From Poritiphilus flavus (GTDB lineage Bacteria; Bacteroidota; Bacteroidia; Flavobacteriales; Flavobacteriaceae): 64,000 nt of DNA. The position numbers were made by a program, and so were the translations under genes. Within the stretch, counting starts at the first letter, position 1, and each line of letters opens with the position of its first letter. The notes under the pieces are model-generated. The model was not told where the DNA came from. It saw only the letters and a program-made list of their open reading frames with translations, and did no database searches. This document shows, piece by piece, positions 8,787 through 16,905 of the stretch. Where the stretch lies: assembly GCF_009901585.1 (NCBI RefSeq), contig NZ_WXYO01000006.1, positions 486,541 through 550,540 on the forward strand, in the 5' to 3' direction.

Positions 8787-9902
8787 ATGGCAGAACTTCT
8801 GAAAAACATATACAATAGAGCCTTTTTTGATGCTTTCACCTCCATTTTTCAAGAGGTAGCGCCAAGCTTTAGCACAAGCCAATTTCTAAATGAGATCTTT
8901 GATGACGAATGGGAGGATCGCGAGTTAAAGCAACGTTTGAGACATACTACAAACAGCCTGCGTGGACAGCTTTCAGGTAACTTTGAACAGGATGTTTCCT
9001 GTATACTTCATTTTGTTAAGTCATGGCAGGAGAGGGGAATCCATGTAGGCCCTAATGATGATCTGGCATTTATGTTTTTGCCAGACTATCTGGAGCAGTA
9101 TGGGCTGGAGCATTTTGACACTGTTATGAATGCTACCGAAGTAATTACAGCTTTTAGCAGTTGTGAATTTTCGATCAGACCATTTATTATAAAATATCCG
9201 GAGGAAAGTATGACTCAGATGCTTGCATGGTCCACTCACGAAGATCTACATGTAAGAAGATTAGCATCTGAAGGTTCTCGCCCGCGACTACCCTGGGCCA
9301 TGGCGATCCCAGCTTTAAAGAAAGATCCAACACCGATCCTCCCGATCTTGGAAAACTTAAAAAACGACCCTTCGGAATACGTTCGCAGAAGTGTTGCCAA
9401 TAACCTGAACGATATCGCCAAAGACAATCCGGAATTGGTTGTAAAAATTGCCAAACATTGGAAAGATCATTCTAAAAATACCGATTGGGTGATAAAGCAT
9501 GGCAGTAGAACGCTACTCAAGCAAGGCAACCAGGAGTTGATGGAGTTATTTGGTTTCGGGAAAGTGGATAAGATTAAACTCTCCAATTTCAAGATAAACA
9601 CCGCGGTTGTCAGGATTGGGGAACCATTGGATTTTTCATTTGATTTGACGAACACCAACGCTTCTACATCCAAAATACGTCTGGAGTATGGATTGTATTA
9701 CCAAAAAGCGAATGCCACATTATCTAAAAAGGTATTTAAGATCAGTGAGAAAGATTATGCTGCCCATAGCTCAACTTCCATAAGGAGACAGCAATCCTTT
9801 AAGATCATTACTACCAGAAAATTTCACATAGGCAAACATCAGGTCTCCATTATTATTAATGGAAAAGAGTTTGATAAAAAGGACTTTGAGCTTGTAAACT
9901 GA
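8787..9902 (+). CDS. DNA alkylation repair protein, AlkD-like, with C-terminal beta extension
   Basis: 371 residues. Residues about 1-255 form HEAT-like helical repeats; NDPSEYVRRSVANNLNDIAK and DWVIKHGSRTLLKQGN are typical of the AlkD/AlkC-type DNA glycosylase superfamily that removes alkylated bases without base flipping. The last 115 or so residues (from KIKLSNFKINTAVVRIGEP) look like an Ig-like beta domain; this longer form occurs in Bacteroidota. Third gene of the GyrI-VOC-AlkD run, which fits a xenobiotic or alkylation response. A short hairpin follows at 9912-9926 (AACAGC/GCTGTT) without an immediate T-run. Confidence 0.85.
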   Translation: MAELLKNIYNRAFFDAFTSIFQEVAPSFSTSQFLNEIFDDEWEDRELKQRLRHTTNSLRGQLSGNFEQDVSCILHFVKSWQERGIHVGPNDDLAFMFLPDYLEQYGLEHFDTVMNATEVITAFSSCEFSIRPFIIKYPEESMTQMLAWSTHEDLHVRRLASEGSRPRLPWAMAIPALKKDPTPILPILENLKNDPSEYVRRSVANNLNDIAKDNPELVVKIAKHWKDHSKNTDWVIKHGSRTLLKQGNQELMELFGFGKVDKIKLSNFKINTAVVRIGEPLDFSFDLTNTNASTSKIRLEYGLYYQKANATLSKKVFKISEKDYAAHSSTSIRRQQSFKIITTRKFHIGKHQVSIIINGKEFDKKDFELVN

Positions 9903-10046
9903 TAGCACCCTAACAGCCCTGCTGTTGATACTCCTACAGTTTTTTACTTCTAACTTATCAACAATTTGGCTTTGACGAACAAATTTGGTTTGATTTCAAT
10001 GGTCGTTTTCAATAAAAGAGCTAACTTCTGCTCATTAAATTACCAT

Positions 10047-10502
10047 ATGGCAAGACCGCAGCAATCCTACAACAAAAAGGAGAACGAAAAAAAGCGACAA
10101 AAAAAGCGAGAGGAGAAGAACAAGAGAAAAGAAGCCCGTAGATCTAAGGCGAAAGAAGGAGGGGGAGGTATCCCGTTTGCTTACGTAGATCAATACGGTA
10201 ATTTAACCGATACTCCTCAGGATCAAACTGAAAAGGAAGAAATTGACGCATCAAGCATTGAACTTGGCATACCCAAAAAGGAGCATACTGAAGAAGACTT
10301 TGATCCCGTCCGCAAAGGAAAGGTTTCATTTTTTGATCATTCTAAAGGCTTCGGTTTTATTATTGAGGAGGGTACTCAGGAAAAGTACTTTTGCCATGTA
10401 AGCGGCCTGATCGATGAGATCAATGAAAACGACTCCGTGTCCTTTGAGCTGGAAAAAGGGCCGAGAGGCATGAATGCGGTAAAAGTTACGCTTCTGAAGT
10501 AA
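10047..10502 (+). CDS. cold-shock domain protein with basic N-terminal tail
   Basis: 151 residues from the ATG at 10047 (MARPQQSYNKKE); an in-frame ATG at 9966 adds 27 residues that look like leader sequence rather than protein. Residues 1-40 are extremely Lys/Arg/Glu-rich, followed by a Gly run and a linker. The cold-shock domain spans about 90-151 with RNP1 motif KGFGFI and RNP2-like YFCHVS in place of the usual FVHFS. This long-tailed CSD architecture is common in Bacteroidota. Predicted RNA-binding protein, perhaps acting as an RNA chaperone. A 144 bp leader precedes it. Confidence 0.88.
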   Translation: MARPQQSYNKKENEKKRQKKREEKNKRKEARRSKAKEGGGGIPFAYVDQYGNLTDTPQDQTEKEEIDASSIELGIPKKEHTEEDFDPVRKGKVSFFDHSKGFGFIIEEGTQEKYFCHVSGLIDEINENDSVSFELEKGPRGMNAVKVTLLK

Positions 10503-10512
10503 TTCCCTGCAT

Positions 10513-10554
10513 AGATCCCCTCATACTTATAGCGGAACAGCGCTATCAGGATCT
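10513..10554. terminator. weak nested hairpin between convergent genes
   Basis: Inner stem ATAGCG/CGCTAT with loop GAACAG, flanked by an outer AGATCC/GGATCT pair. Sits between the cold-shock gene and the convergent DUF3667 gene, so it could end either transcript, but it lacks a clear T-run on both strands. Confidence 0.3.
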
Positions 10555-10561
10555 GCCATTT

Positions 10562-11611
10562 TCAATACAACATGAAGGACACAAAGATCAGCCCGGATAT
10601 GGCTAAGGGGAGCACAAAAAGCATATAGGCAAAAGATATGATATTGGCCTTAAAAAATGCTCCTATCCAACTGCTATTATAGAAGTTGTGCAAGGCAATG
10701 ATCAGATAAATAATCTGGGAAAAAATAATCGGAATTTCAATCCATAATGGAATTTCAAAAAGCATATTGGCCAGAATGAGTACACAGAAGGTCATAAAAA
10801 TGAAGGTGAAAAAGTAGAAACTAAAGACCATATGATGGGCAAAGGTACCGCGCCTCCAATAGAAGATCTTCAATAAAAGGGCAAACAACGGGAGCAATAT
10901 GAACATGGCAATGGGGATGATATCGTATAGCGTCTTCAGGATACCTCCGCCCCGCTGTTCGTAGAACTTCAGCATTTGTGTAAAGACCTTTGTAGTGAAT
11001 ACCCCGGCATCTTCCTTCATTCCTATAGCCTTCAATTTTTCGGATTGAGGCGCGTCATTGGCGATCAAAGAGTCTAATTCCCCTTTTTTAGACCCCCAAA
11101 GTCCCGAAGATACGTCAGTGCCTGTTATGAATACGGAGTCTAAGGCCTGGATCTCCTCATCGGTCATGCCGGTATGCACCTGGTTTTTTTTAAGTGCATC
11201 TTTCGCAATAGCTATACCTACGGAGTCTACCTTTGCGGATATTGAATCCACAGGGACCTCCCTATTTAAGCCTTCTTCCAGGGCTTTGGACATTTCGGTA
11301 TCTGCTTTCCTGATCGTAAAAGAGAAGATAAAAAAGAAAAGTACGGAGACGAAAAGATAGAACTGTGCCGGGTGTAGATAAGAGAGCCTTTTCCCATCTA
11401 CAAAACGCCTGGCCAATACTCCGGGCTTCGTCATTAAGGGGATGAAACTCTTAAAAAACCGGGCATCTATGGAGAAGTAATTGCTTATGGTATTGCTGAA
11501 CAAGACCCCGATGGTGAGGTTGTCCGCAGCTTCTTGTCCACAATACGGACAATAGTCAAACGAGGCGTCAAATTTCTTCTCACAGTTTTTACATTGGGCG
11601 GTTTGTGACAT
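10562..11611 (-). CDS. DUF3667 membrane protein with N-terminal zinc ribbon
   Basis: 349 residues. N-terminal zinc ribbon CKNCEKKFDASFDYCPYCG (two CxxC pairs), then SIDARFFKSFIPLMTKPGVL and RFVDGKRLSYLHPAQFYLFVS, the signature of the Bacteroidota family DUF3667. One membrane helix follows at about residues 85-105, then a roughly 130-residue soluble loop rich in Asp, Ser and Lys, then four to five helices in the last 120 residues. Function unknown. Convergent with the cold-shock gene. Confidence 0.85.
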   Translation of the reverse strand: MSQTAQCKNCEKKFDASFDYCPYCGQEAADNLTIGVLFSNTISNYFSIDARFFKSFIPLMTKPGVLARRFVDGKRLSYLHPAQFYLFVSVLFFFIFSFTIRKADTEMSKALEEGLNREVPVDSISAKVDSVGIAIAKDALKKNQVHTGMTDEEIQALDSVFITGTDVSSGLWGSKKGELDSLIANDAPQSEKLKAIGMKEDAGVFTTKVFTQMLKFYEQRGGGILKTLYDIIPIAMFILLPLFALLLKIFYWRRGTFAHHMVFSFYFFTFIFMTFCVLILANMLFEIPLWIEIPIIFSQIIYLIIALHNFYNSSWIGAFFKANIISFAYMLFVLPLAISGLIFVSFMLY

Positions 11612-12063
11612 GCGGGTTGGTTTGAATAAAGTTACAAAAGTATATTCGCAAGCGTAAAATCCAATAAGAAAAGCAGTGAATAGCTGTGAAAAATCTCGGT
11701 TAAACTGCTTATTTTTTATAGTATTTCCAATATTTAGCTGCTTTTCGTCGAATTTTATGTCTACAAAATGCGATCGTAAAAGGATTTTTCTACATTTCAG
11801 GAAATTACCTACTTATGATGAATTACATTACACTATTTTGCTTCTTTGCCATTTGCTTTGTTTTCGGTTGCCTTGTGATTACTTTTCTTTATGAAGATTG
11901 ACGTTATTCTTCTTGCCGGCTTTTGCCCACTGCATACAGGGTGCTCAAAGATGTTTGGGCCCTAAGATGAACTGAATTACACAACAGGCTTACATCCTTC
12001 TGCCTTTTTTGCTATCTTTAAAGTGATACGTTTTCCGGTAAGAATCACCTTAAATAAAGCGGT
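11612..12063. other. 452 bp intergenic region, no convincing gene
   Basis: AT-rich region between the divergent DUF3667 and EutBC-like genes. A 72-codon frame at 11676-11894 on the plus strand has poor composition (many Cys, Phe, Leu) and is not supported. No cobalamin riboswitch core was recognised upstream of the B12-dependent-type enzyme. A sequence TATCTTTA at about 12012-12019 is one mismatch from a -7 box. Confidence 0.5.
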
Positions 12064-14394
12064 ATGAAAAAGATAACACGGAAAGGGTTTTTAGGCCAGA
12101 TGGGTCTGATGGGAGCCTCGATAATATCTTTCGGCGGTTGCGATTTTTCTACTACAAATATCAAATCCCGTATACCCAGGGGAGCTCATATTGATACCCC
12201 GCTGGAAGCTGAAGATATCTTTTCCTTTATCCGCAGGTTAAAAGGTAAAATGGACATAAGTCTTTATCGCAAAATTATAGGCGCGGCTAATGAATTTAAG
12301 GAAGGAGATCAAACCATCGGGGTGGCCGCGGCCGATGAAACATCCTGCCAGAATGCCAGAACATTACTGGGGAATACACTTGTAAACGACCTGGAAAAAA
12401 ATCCTTTGTTTAAAGACGGTATCCTGGACCTGATCCAAAATTCGGTGACTCCGGACCCCATGGTCCAGAACTGGACCGTATCGGAACTAAAACAATTTAT
12501 CCTCAGCAGTCCTGAAGAGCAAATCAAAGAGATCATGCCCGGCCTTAGCAGCGATATCATCGCCTGCGTCGTAAAACTGATGACCAATGAGGAGTTGATT
12601 AGTGTGGGGCAAAAAGTATTCAATCCGTTGCCAAATAGTAATATAGGGAGCGAGGGTTATATGAGTGCCCGTGTGCAGCCAAACTCTCCCACAGACGATA
12701 TTGAAGACATCGCCTGGCAAGTGTTCGACGCCTGGTCTTACGGAGTAGGCGACCTGGTGCTGGGTACAAACCCCGTTTCCAGTGAAGTGGATTCCGTGGC
12801 CAGGATAGAAGCTGAATTGTTCGATATCATCAGCACCTTTGGCCTGGAGGAAAGCATTCCCAACTGTGTACTATCTCATATAGATATACAAGCCGCCGTA
12901 GAGGAAATACAGCCGGGAACTACAGGCATCTGGTTTCAGAGTCTGGCCGGTACCGAAAACGCCAACAAAACTTTTGATGTGACCATTGAAAAGATGTTCC
13001 AACATATGGACAAGCGCAAAGGTCCTTATGGCCTTTATGCCGAAACGGGGCAGGGGGCCGACTTTACAAACGGACACGGTCAGGGATTTGACATGCTGGT
13101 ACACGAGTCTCGAAAGTACGGCTTCCTAAGAGCTTTAAAATTACATATTTCTAAAGACTTGCCTCCAGAAGAAGCACCATGGGTACATGTCAATGATGTA
13201 GCTGGATTTATCGGACCGGAGGTGTTTAAGACCAGGGAACAGTTAGTACGATGCTGTCTTGAAGATACCGCAATGGGGAAACTACACGGCCTGACCATTG
13301 GGCTTGACCTCTGTTCTACCTTGCATATGGATGTGAACCTAAGGGATCTCGACTGGTGTATTGAACAGGTGATGCCCGCTAATCCGGCCTATTTGATGGC
13401 CTTGCCCACCAAGAACGACCCCATGTTAAGCTATTTGACAACCGCATTCCACAATCATCTTAAAGTTCGGGAACAATTTGGCTATAAGGTGAATGATGTC
13501 ATGTGGGATTTTTTCAAAAAAATTGAAGTTATAGATAATGAAGGGCAGCCGACCAGCCATTTCGGAGACCCGCTTTGGGTATACTATCAATATAGATTAG
13601 CCAAAGAAGACCCCAGAAGCAAAGAGGAAATATACAAAGAGGGTAGGGAATGCCTCGCTCGAATAAGAAAGCGGGGGGTACCCATTGCAGAGGGCTACGG
13701 CGAAAATATTTGGGACCAGAACCCCGAATTGGAACGGGAGGTGGAAAGACTTTATGAAGATGCCAAGGTGAGCCTTTGGACAGAAATGCCAGCCTCTTTT
13801 GTGGCCAGTATACCGGCTCCGGTAGCCATAAGCAGTAAATCCCATGACCGCATAGACTATGTGTACCATCCCGAATCCGGAGAGCGTTTAAGTACAACTG
13901 CATTGAAGCGCCTGGAAAGTATGTTGAAGACATGGGGCAGTGATGTTCCGGAACTTCAAATTATTATTTCTGACGGATTGAATGCCAGGGCGCTGATGGA
14001 TGAAGGACACCTGATGCCATTTCTCGATGGCCTGACCAGTGCATTAAAGGCTAAGGACTACCGTATCGGGAAAGAGAACATCGTGATCAGGAACGGAAGG
14101 GTAAGAGCCGGTTACGCCTGTGGCGAATTACTTTTCGGTCATCTTCCTAATCCTGCAACAAACAAGGGGATCATTCATGTCATAGGAGAGAGACCGGGAT
14201 CCGGGCATCATAACTTTTCAGCCTATCTGACGGTTACTACCGTAAATACCTGGAGCAAAAAGGGGACGGTAGACCACAACATAACACGCGTGGTTTCCGG
14301 AATATCAGATTCGGCACTAAAACCAGAGCAGGCTATTCAGGATATTCTGGGGATCATTGAACAACAATTAGCTCCGGAGCTTTCAGCGGTCTGA
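12064..14394 (+). CDS. fused EutB-EutC ethanolamine ammonia-lyase with lipoprotein-type N-terminus
   Basis: 776 residues. About 60-500 matches EutB (large subunit): ANEFKEGDQTIGVAAAD, NWTVSELKQFILS, SARVQPN, GVGDLVLGTNPV, ETGQG, GFIGPE. Residues equivalent to E. coli EutB Arg160, Gln162, Asn193, Glu287 and Asp362 appear kept at Arg203, Gln205, Asn236, Glu327 and Asp415. About 560-770 matches EutC (IIISDGLNARAL, IRNGRVRAGYACGELL, GERPG at 708-712). The normal enzyme is an adenosylcobalamin-dependent (EutB-EutC) complex that turns ethanolamine into acetaldehyde and ammonia in the cytoplasm or a microcompartment. Here both subunits are one chain, and the first 26 residues (TRKGFLGQ, hydrophobic run, SFGG-C) look like a Tat-like or Sec lipoprotein signal. 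No eutA, shell or transporter genes are adjacent; a sigma factor follows after 53 bp. Confidence 0.85.
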   Translation: MKKITRKGFLGQMGLMGASIISFGGCDFSTTNIKSRIPRGAHIDTPLEAEDIFSFIRRLKGKMDISLYRKIIGAANEFKEGDQTIGVAAADETSCQNARTLLGNTLVNDLEKNPLFKDGILDLIQNSVTPDPMVQNWTVSELKQFILSSPEEQIKEIMPGLSSDIIACVVKLMTNEELISVGQKVFNPLPNSNIGSEGYMSARVQPNSPTDDIEDIAWQVFDAWSYGVGDLVLGTNPVSSEVDSVARIEAELFDIISTFGLEESIPNCVLSHIDIQAAVEEIQPGTTGIWFQSLAGTENANKTFDVTIEKMFQHMDKRKGPYGLYAETGQGADFTNGHGQGFDMLVHESRKYGFLRALKLHISKDLPPEEAPWVHVNDVAGFIGPEVFKTREQLVRCCLEDTAMGKLHGLTIGLDLCSTLHMDVNLRDLDWCIEQVMPANPAYLMALPTKNDPMLSYLTTAFHNHLKVREQFGYKVNDVMWDFFKKIEVIDNEGQPTSHFGDPLWVYYQYRLAKEDPRSKEEIYKEGRECLARIRKRGVPIAEGYGENIWDQNPELEREVERLYEDAKVSLWTEMPASFVASIPAPVAISSKSHDRIDYVYHPESGERLSTTALKRLESMLKTWGSDVPELQIIISDGLNARALMDEGHLMPFLDGLTSALKAKDYRIGKENIVIRNGRVRAGYACGELLFGHLPNPATNKGIIHVIGERPGSGHHNFSAYLTVTTVNTWSKKGTVDHNITRVVSGISDSALKPEQAIQDILGIIEQQLAPELSAV

Positions 14395-14447
14395 TCAAGT
14401 GCAATTCAGAACCTTTTTACCGAAATTATTATCATAAGCACAAGCGC

Positions 14448-15245
14448 ATGACCCCGGAGCAGTTTACCACTGAATTTGAATTGGCGAGGCCACAACTGAA
14501 ATCATATATACTGAGGATCACGGCCAGCATTCAGGATACAGAAGACATCGTACAGGACACTTTCATTAAGGCATCAAACAAATTAGAAAGTTTTCAGGGA
14601 GATAGCTCCTTAAAAACCTGGATATTCACCATAGCCTCCAACCTGGCCAAAGACAATTTAAGGGCCAAAAAACGCTGGACAGCAGATGTAACGGATATAT
14701 GCAGGGAGAAAGCATTGGCAAATCCCAACTACTTTCCGGAGATCGCCAGGATCCAACAAACTTCGGCCCATGCCAAATTCGAGATCAAGGAGCATATTAC
14801 ATTTTGTCTCACCTGCATTTCAAAATCCCTACCGTTAGAACAGCAAATATGTATGCTTTTAAAAGAGATCCACGGGTTCAAGATCTCTGAAATTGCCGGT
14901 ATACTGTCTATCACTGAGGCCATGGTTAAATACTATTTACACACTGCACGGACCAAAATGGTGGACATCTTCGAAGGCAGGTGCGCCTTGATCAATAAAA
15001 ACGGGACCTGTCATCAGTGCTCAGAATTAAATGGGATTTTTAACCCCAAACAGCAATTTGAAGAAGAAAAGAACAAGATCAACTTTGCCAAAAAGGCCAA
15101 TGATCCTGACAGGCAGCACTTACTCGATTTAAGATTGGAAATCGCGAAGAATACGGACCCCTTTACCTCTAATGGCCATGATTTGCAACTCCATCATTTA
15201 GAGCACAATAGAAAGATCATGGAAAATTTACGGGAAAAAAAATGA
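14448..15245 (+). CDS. sigma-70 family (ECF-type) RNA polymerase sigma factor with Cys-bearing C-terminal extension
   Basis: 265 residues, longer than a usual ECF sigma factor (about 180-200). Region 2 is clear (DTEDIVQDTFIKASNKLESF and SSLKTWIFTIASNLAKD) and region 4 follows (LPLEQQICMLLKEIHGFKI, SEIAGILSITEAMVKYYLH). The extra C-terminal 90 residues hold a Cys cluster (GRCALINKNGTCHQCSELNG) and a charged tail; related flavobacterial sigma factors carry a similar tail, perhaps a metal or redox sensor. No anti-sigma gene is adjacent. It lies between the EutBC fusion and an SRPBCC gene on the same strand and could regulate either. Confidence 0.85.
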   Translation: MTPEQFTTEFELARPQLKSYILRITASIQDTEDIVQDTFIKASNKLESFQGDSSLKTWIFTIASNLAKDNLRAKKRWTADVTDICREKALANPNYFPEIARIQQTSAHAKFEIKEHITFCLTCISKSLPLEQQICMLLKEIHGFKISEIAGILSITEAMVKYYLHTARTKMVDIFEGRCALINKNGTCHQCSELNGIFNPKQQFEEEKNKINFAKKANDPDRQHLLDLRLEIAKNTDPFTSNGHDLQLHHLEHNRKIMENLREKK

Positions 15246-15258
15246 CCAGCAGCCTATC

Positions 15259-15297
15259 GTTTTGTCTCCGCCAAACGTCAAAAGGATAAGACAAAAC
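15259..15297 (+). other. inverted repeat between sigma factor and SRPBCC genes
   Basis: GTTTTGTCT and AGACAAAAC, 9 bp perfect arms separated by 21 bp, filling most of the 67 bp gap. It could be an operator or an RNA hairpin that attenuates expression; there is no T-run for a classical terminator. Confidence 0.4.
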
Positions 15298-15312
15298 AAT
15301 AAAAGCTGAAAA

Positions 15313-15780
15313 ATGTCAGACTTCATATCAAACGGCAGGGCCGTTACCACCAGGAATATATTTAGCAGAGAAACCGTTGTCCGTATCGATATACTTGCAG
15401 ACCGAGGTATACTTTGGGCACTGCTGACTAACGGTAGCGATCTTCCACGTTGGAATTCAACGGTGATCTCCCTTGAGGGGGATATTAGAAAAGGAGAGAA
15501 GATCCGGCTTAGATCTACCCTGGATCCTAAACGGGTCTTTAAGTTGAAAGTAACAGAGTTTGAACCTGAGTCCGCCATGATCTGGGGAGCGGCCATGGGC
15601 AAAAGGGTGTTTAAACTCAAAACCCTAGGCAATGGAACAACCAATTTCTTTATGAGTGAAAAGATCGGAGGACCATTGTTCCCTTTGTTCTCAGGAATGA
15701 TCCCACCCTTTGACGAATCCTTTGAGCAATTTGCCAAAGACCTGAAGAAAGAATCAGAATTAATACAAAACGCTAATTAA
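15313..15780 (+). CDS. SRPBCC domain protein
   Basis: 155 residues with the SRPBCC layout: RNIFSRETVVRIDILADRGILWALLTN at the start (SRETVxIxAxxxxVWxxLTD pattern), DLPRWNSTVISLEGDIRKGE in the middle, and a final helix PPFDESFEQFAKDLKKE. Predicted cytoplasmic, binds a lipophilic ligand of unknown identity. Eight bp upstream of the next gene, so probably co-transcribed with it, and perhaps with the sigma factor. Confidence 0.8.
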   Translation: MSDFISNGRAVTTRNIFSRETVVRIDILADRGILWALLTNGSDLPRWNSTVISLEGDIRKGEKIRLRSTLDPKRVFKLKVTEFEPESAMIWGAAMGKRVFKLKTLGNGTTNFFMSEKIGGPLFPLFSGMIPPFDESFEQFAKDLKKESELIQNAN

Positions 15781-15787
15781 GAACAGT

Positions 15788-16201
15788 ATGAACTTTAAAG
15801 AAAAAATCGGAACAAAAGAAGAGCCTTTAGTACTCAAAACCCCTCCCTTATCCTCTGAATATACCATGCATGTGGGGGAGAAGGACGGAAAAGAAATATT
15901 GGTCTGTACTGTAAAGAAGACCGTACTTCACTACGATATCCGTTGTATTGATGACCTGTATAAAATGCTTAAAGAAAGAGGGGATTGGATGGAATTGGCC
16001 AGCAAGGATGAAAAAATTCCGACCAAACCGGATACAGTGGAACATTGGGCCAGGTCTGAAGACAATCCTATTGGCGGATGGTATGGGCTTAAAAAAGGAT
16101 TTAAGGGTCGATTTGGAATGTATATTCCACCTTTGATGGAAGCTCTCGGGCTTGCCGAAGTTACTCATGAAAAACGCGGTAACAAGATGCGGGCAAAGTA
16201 A
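15788..16201 (+). CDS. conserved hypothetical protein (DUF6855-like)
   Basis: 137 residues, soluble, no signal peptide. Begins MNFKEKIGTKEEPLVLKTPP and has a strongly conserved-looking centre (DIRCIDDLYKMLKERGDWMELASADE-like, written from memory of the family only in pattern; here the end is SKDEK) plus NPIGGWYGLKKGFKGRFGMY. I associate this with the DUF6855 family; function unknown. Follows the SRPBCC gene by 7 bp and ends 10 bp before a strong hairpin terminator. Confidence 0.7.
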   Translation: MNFKEKIGTKEEPLVLKTPPLSSEYTMHVGEKDGKEILVCTVKKTVLHYDIRCIDDLYKMLKERGDWMELASKDEKIPTKPDTVEHWARSEDNPIGGWYGLKKGFKGRFGMYIPPLMEALGLAEVTHEKRGNKMRAK

Positions 16202-16211
16202 AGTATAAAAA

Positions 16212-16242
16212 GAAACGGCACCCGCTACCAGAGTGCCGTTTC
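16212..16242. terminator. bidirectional hairpin terminator
   Basis: Perfect 10-bp stem GAAACGGCAC / GTGCCGTTTC with an 11-nt loop, between converging genes (DUF6855-like on plus, small secreted protein on minus). On the minus strand it is followed by TTTTTATACTT, a good U-tract; on the plus strand the T-tract is short. Confidence 0.8.
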
Positions 16243-16253
16243 AACCTTGGGAA

Positions 16254-16592
16254 TTAATGACTGCCAACCCTGATCTTGGTGTCGAACAGCACATCTTTAT
16301 CGGCCATAATTACAAGCCGGTAATACGCTTTTTCAGACTGGTTAAAGTCTAAAACTTTCCCAACGGTAAGCTCATCTCCCAGATTCACTTTTCGGATCAC
16401 ATTACTTTGGTCGTCATAGATCTTTACGAATAGGGAGGATCGTTCCTGATTCAAAAACCATAATCGAACCAGATTGTCTTCAACCTGGATCCTTGGATCA
16501 TCTTTTTTTTCTGTTGCCTGGGCGGGATTGAACAATGCAAGCCCTAAAAACACCAGTGCAAGACTGAATACTCTTTTAAATTTTGCTTTCAT
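16254..16592 (-). CDS. small secreted protein of unknown function
   Basis: 112 residues. Signal peptide with MKAKFKR start, hydrophobic stretch (FSLALVFLGLALF) and cleavage near AQA at about residue 26. The mature 85 residues are mainly beta (LVRLWFLNQERSSLFVKIYD, YYRLVIMADKDVLFDTKI). Similar short periplasmic proteins are widespread in flavobacteria without known function. Ends at the bidirectional terminator. Confidence 0.75.
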   Translation of the reverse strand: MKAKFKRVFSLALVFLGLALFNPAQATEKKDDPRIQVEDNLVRLWFLNQERSSLFVKIYDDQSNVIRKVNLGDELTVGKVLDFNQSEKAYYRLVIMADKDVLFDTKIRVGSH

Positions 16593-16905
16593 ATTACAAC
16601 TGCTTTATTGATGAATAACACTCAAATTTAGATCGAATATCAGGCCAGTCAGATTAATAGGGACATAGTGCATGATTGCCGATACGGACCAGGAAAATTG
16701 TAGCACCAGTTGAAGGATCTGAAAAGCTCAAAGATTACAGAATTCCCCGTTCATACTGATTTTAGGGCGTTTAGGCGACTTTGATGCTGTTTTTTAACTT
16801 TATCTTAAATCTTTCGTAATTGAAAAAGGGGATTTTGTCATGGCCATAGGCAGATTCATCCTTTTGTAGTAAAGTTGGAAGTATCTAAGGCCTTAAATTT
16901 GTTCG
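16593..16905. other. 313 bp intergenic region between divergent genes
   Basis: No gene-like frame. TAAATTTG at 16894-16901 matches the -7 consensus, but it ends 4 bp before the kinase ATG, so its start point would fall inside the coding region. Nothing else recognised. Confidence 0.5.

Noticed and set aside
11676..11894. 72-codon frame between DUF3667 and EutBC genes
   Set aside because: Biased Cys/Phe/Leu composition, no family resemblance, lies in AT-rich intergenic DNA.
12000..12063. Possible cobalamin riboswitch before the B12-type EutBC gene
   Set aside because: No B12-box-like core or conserved stem set was recognised in the leader.
16894..16901. TAAATTTG as promoter of the LytS-type kinase
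   Set aside because: Matches the -7 consensus but ends 4 bp before the ATG, so the transcript would start inside the coding region; such 8-mers also occur by chance.
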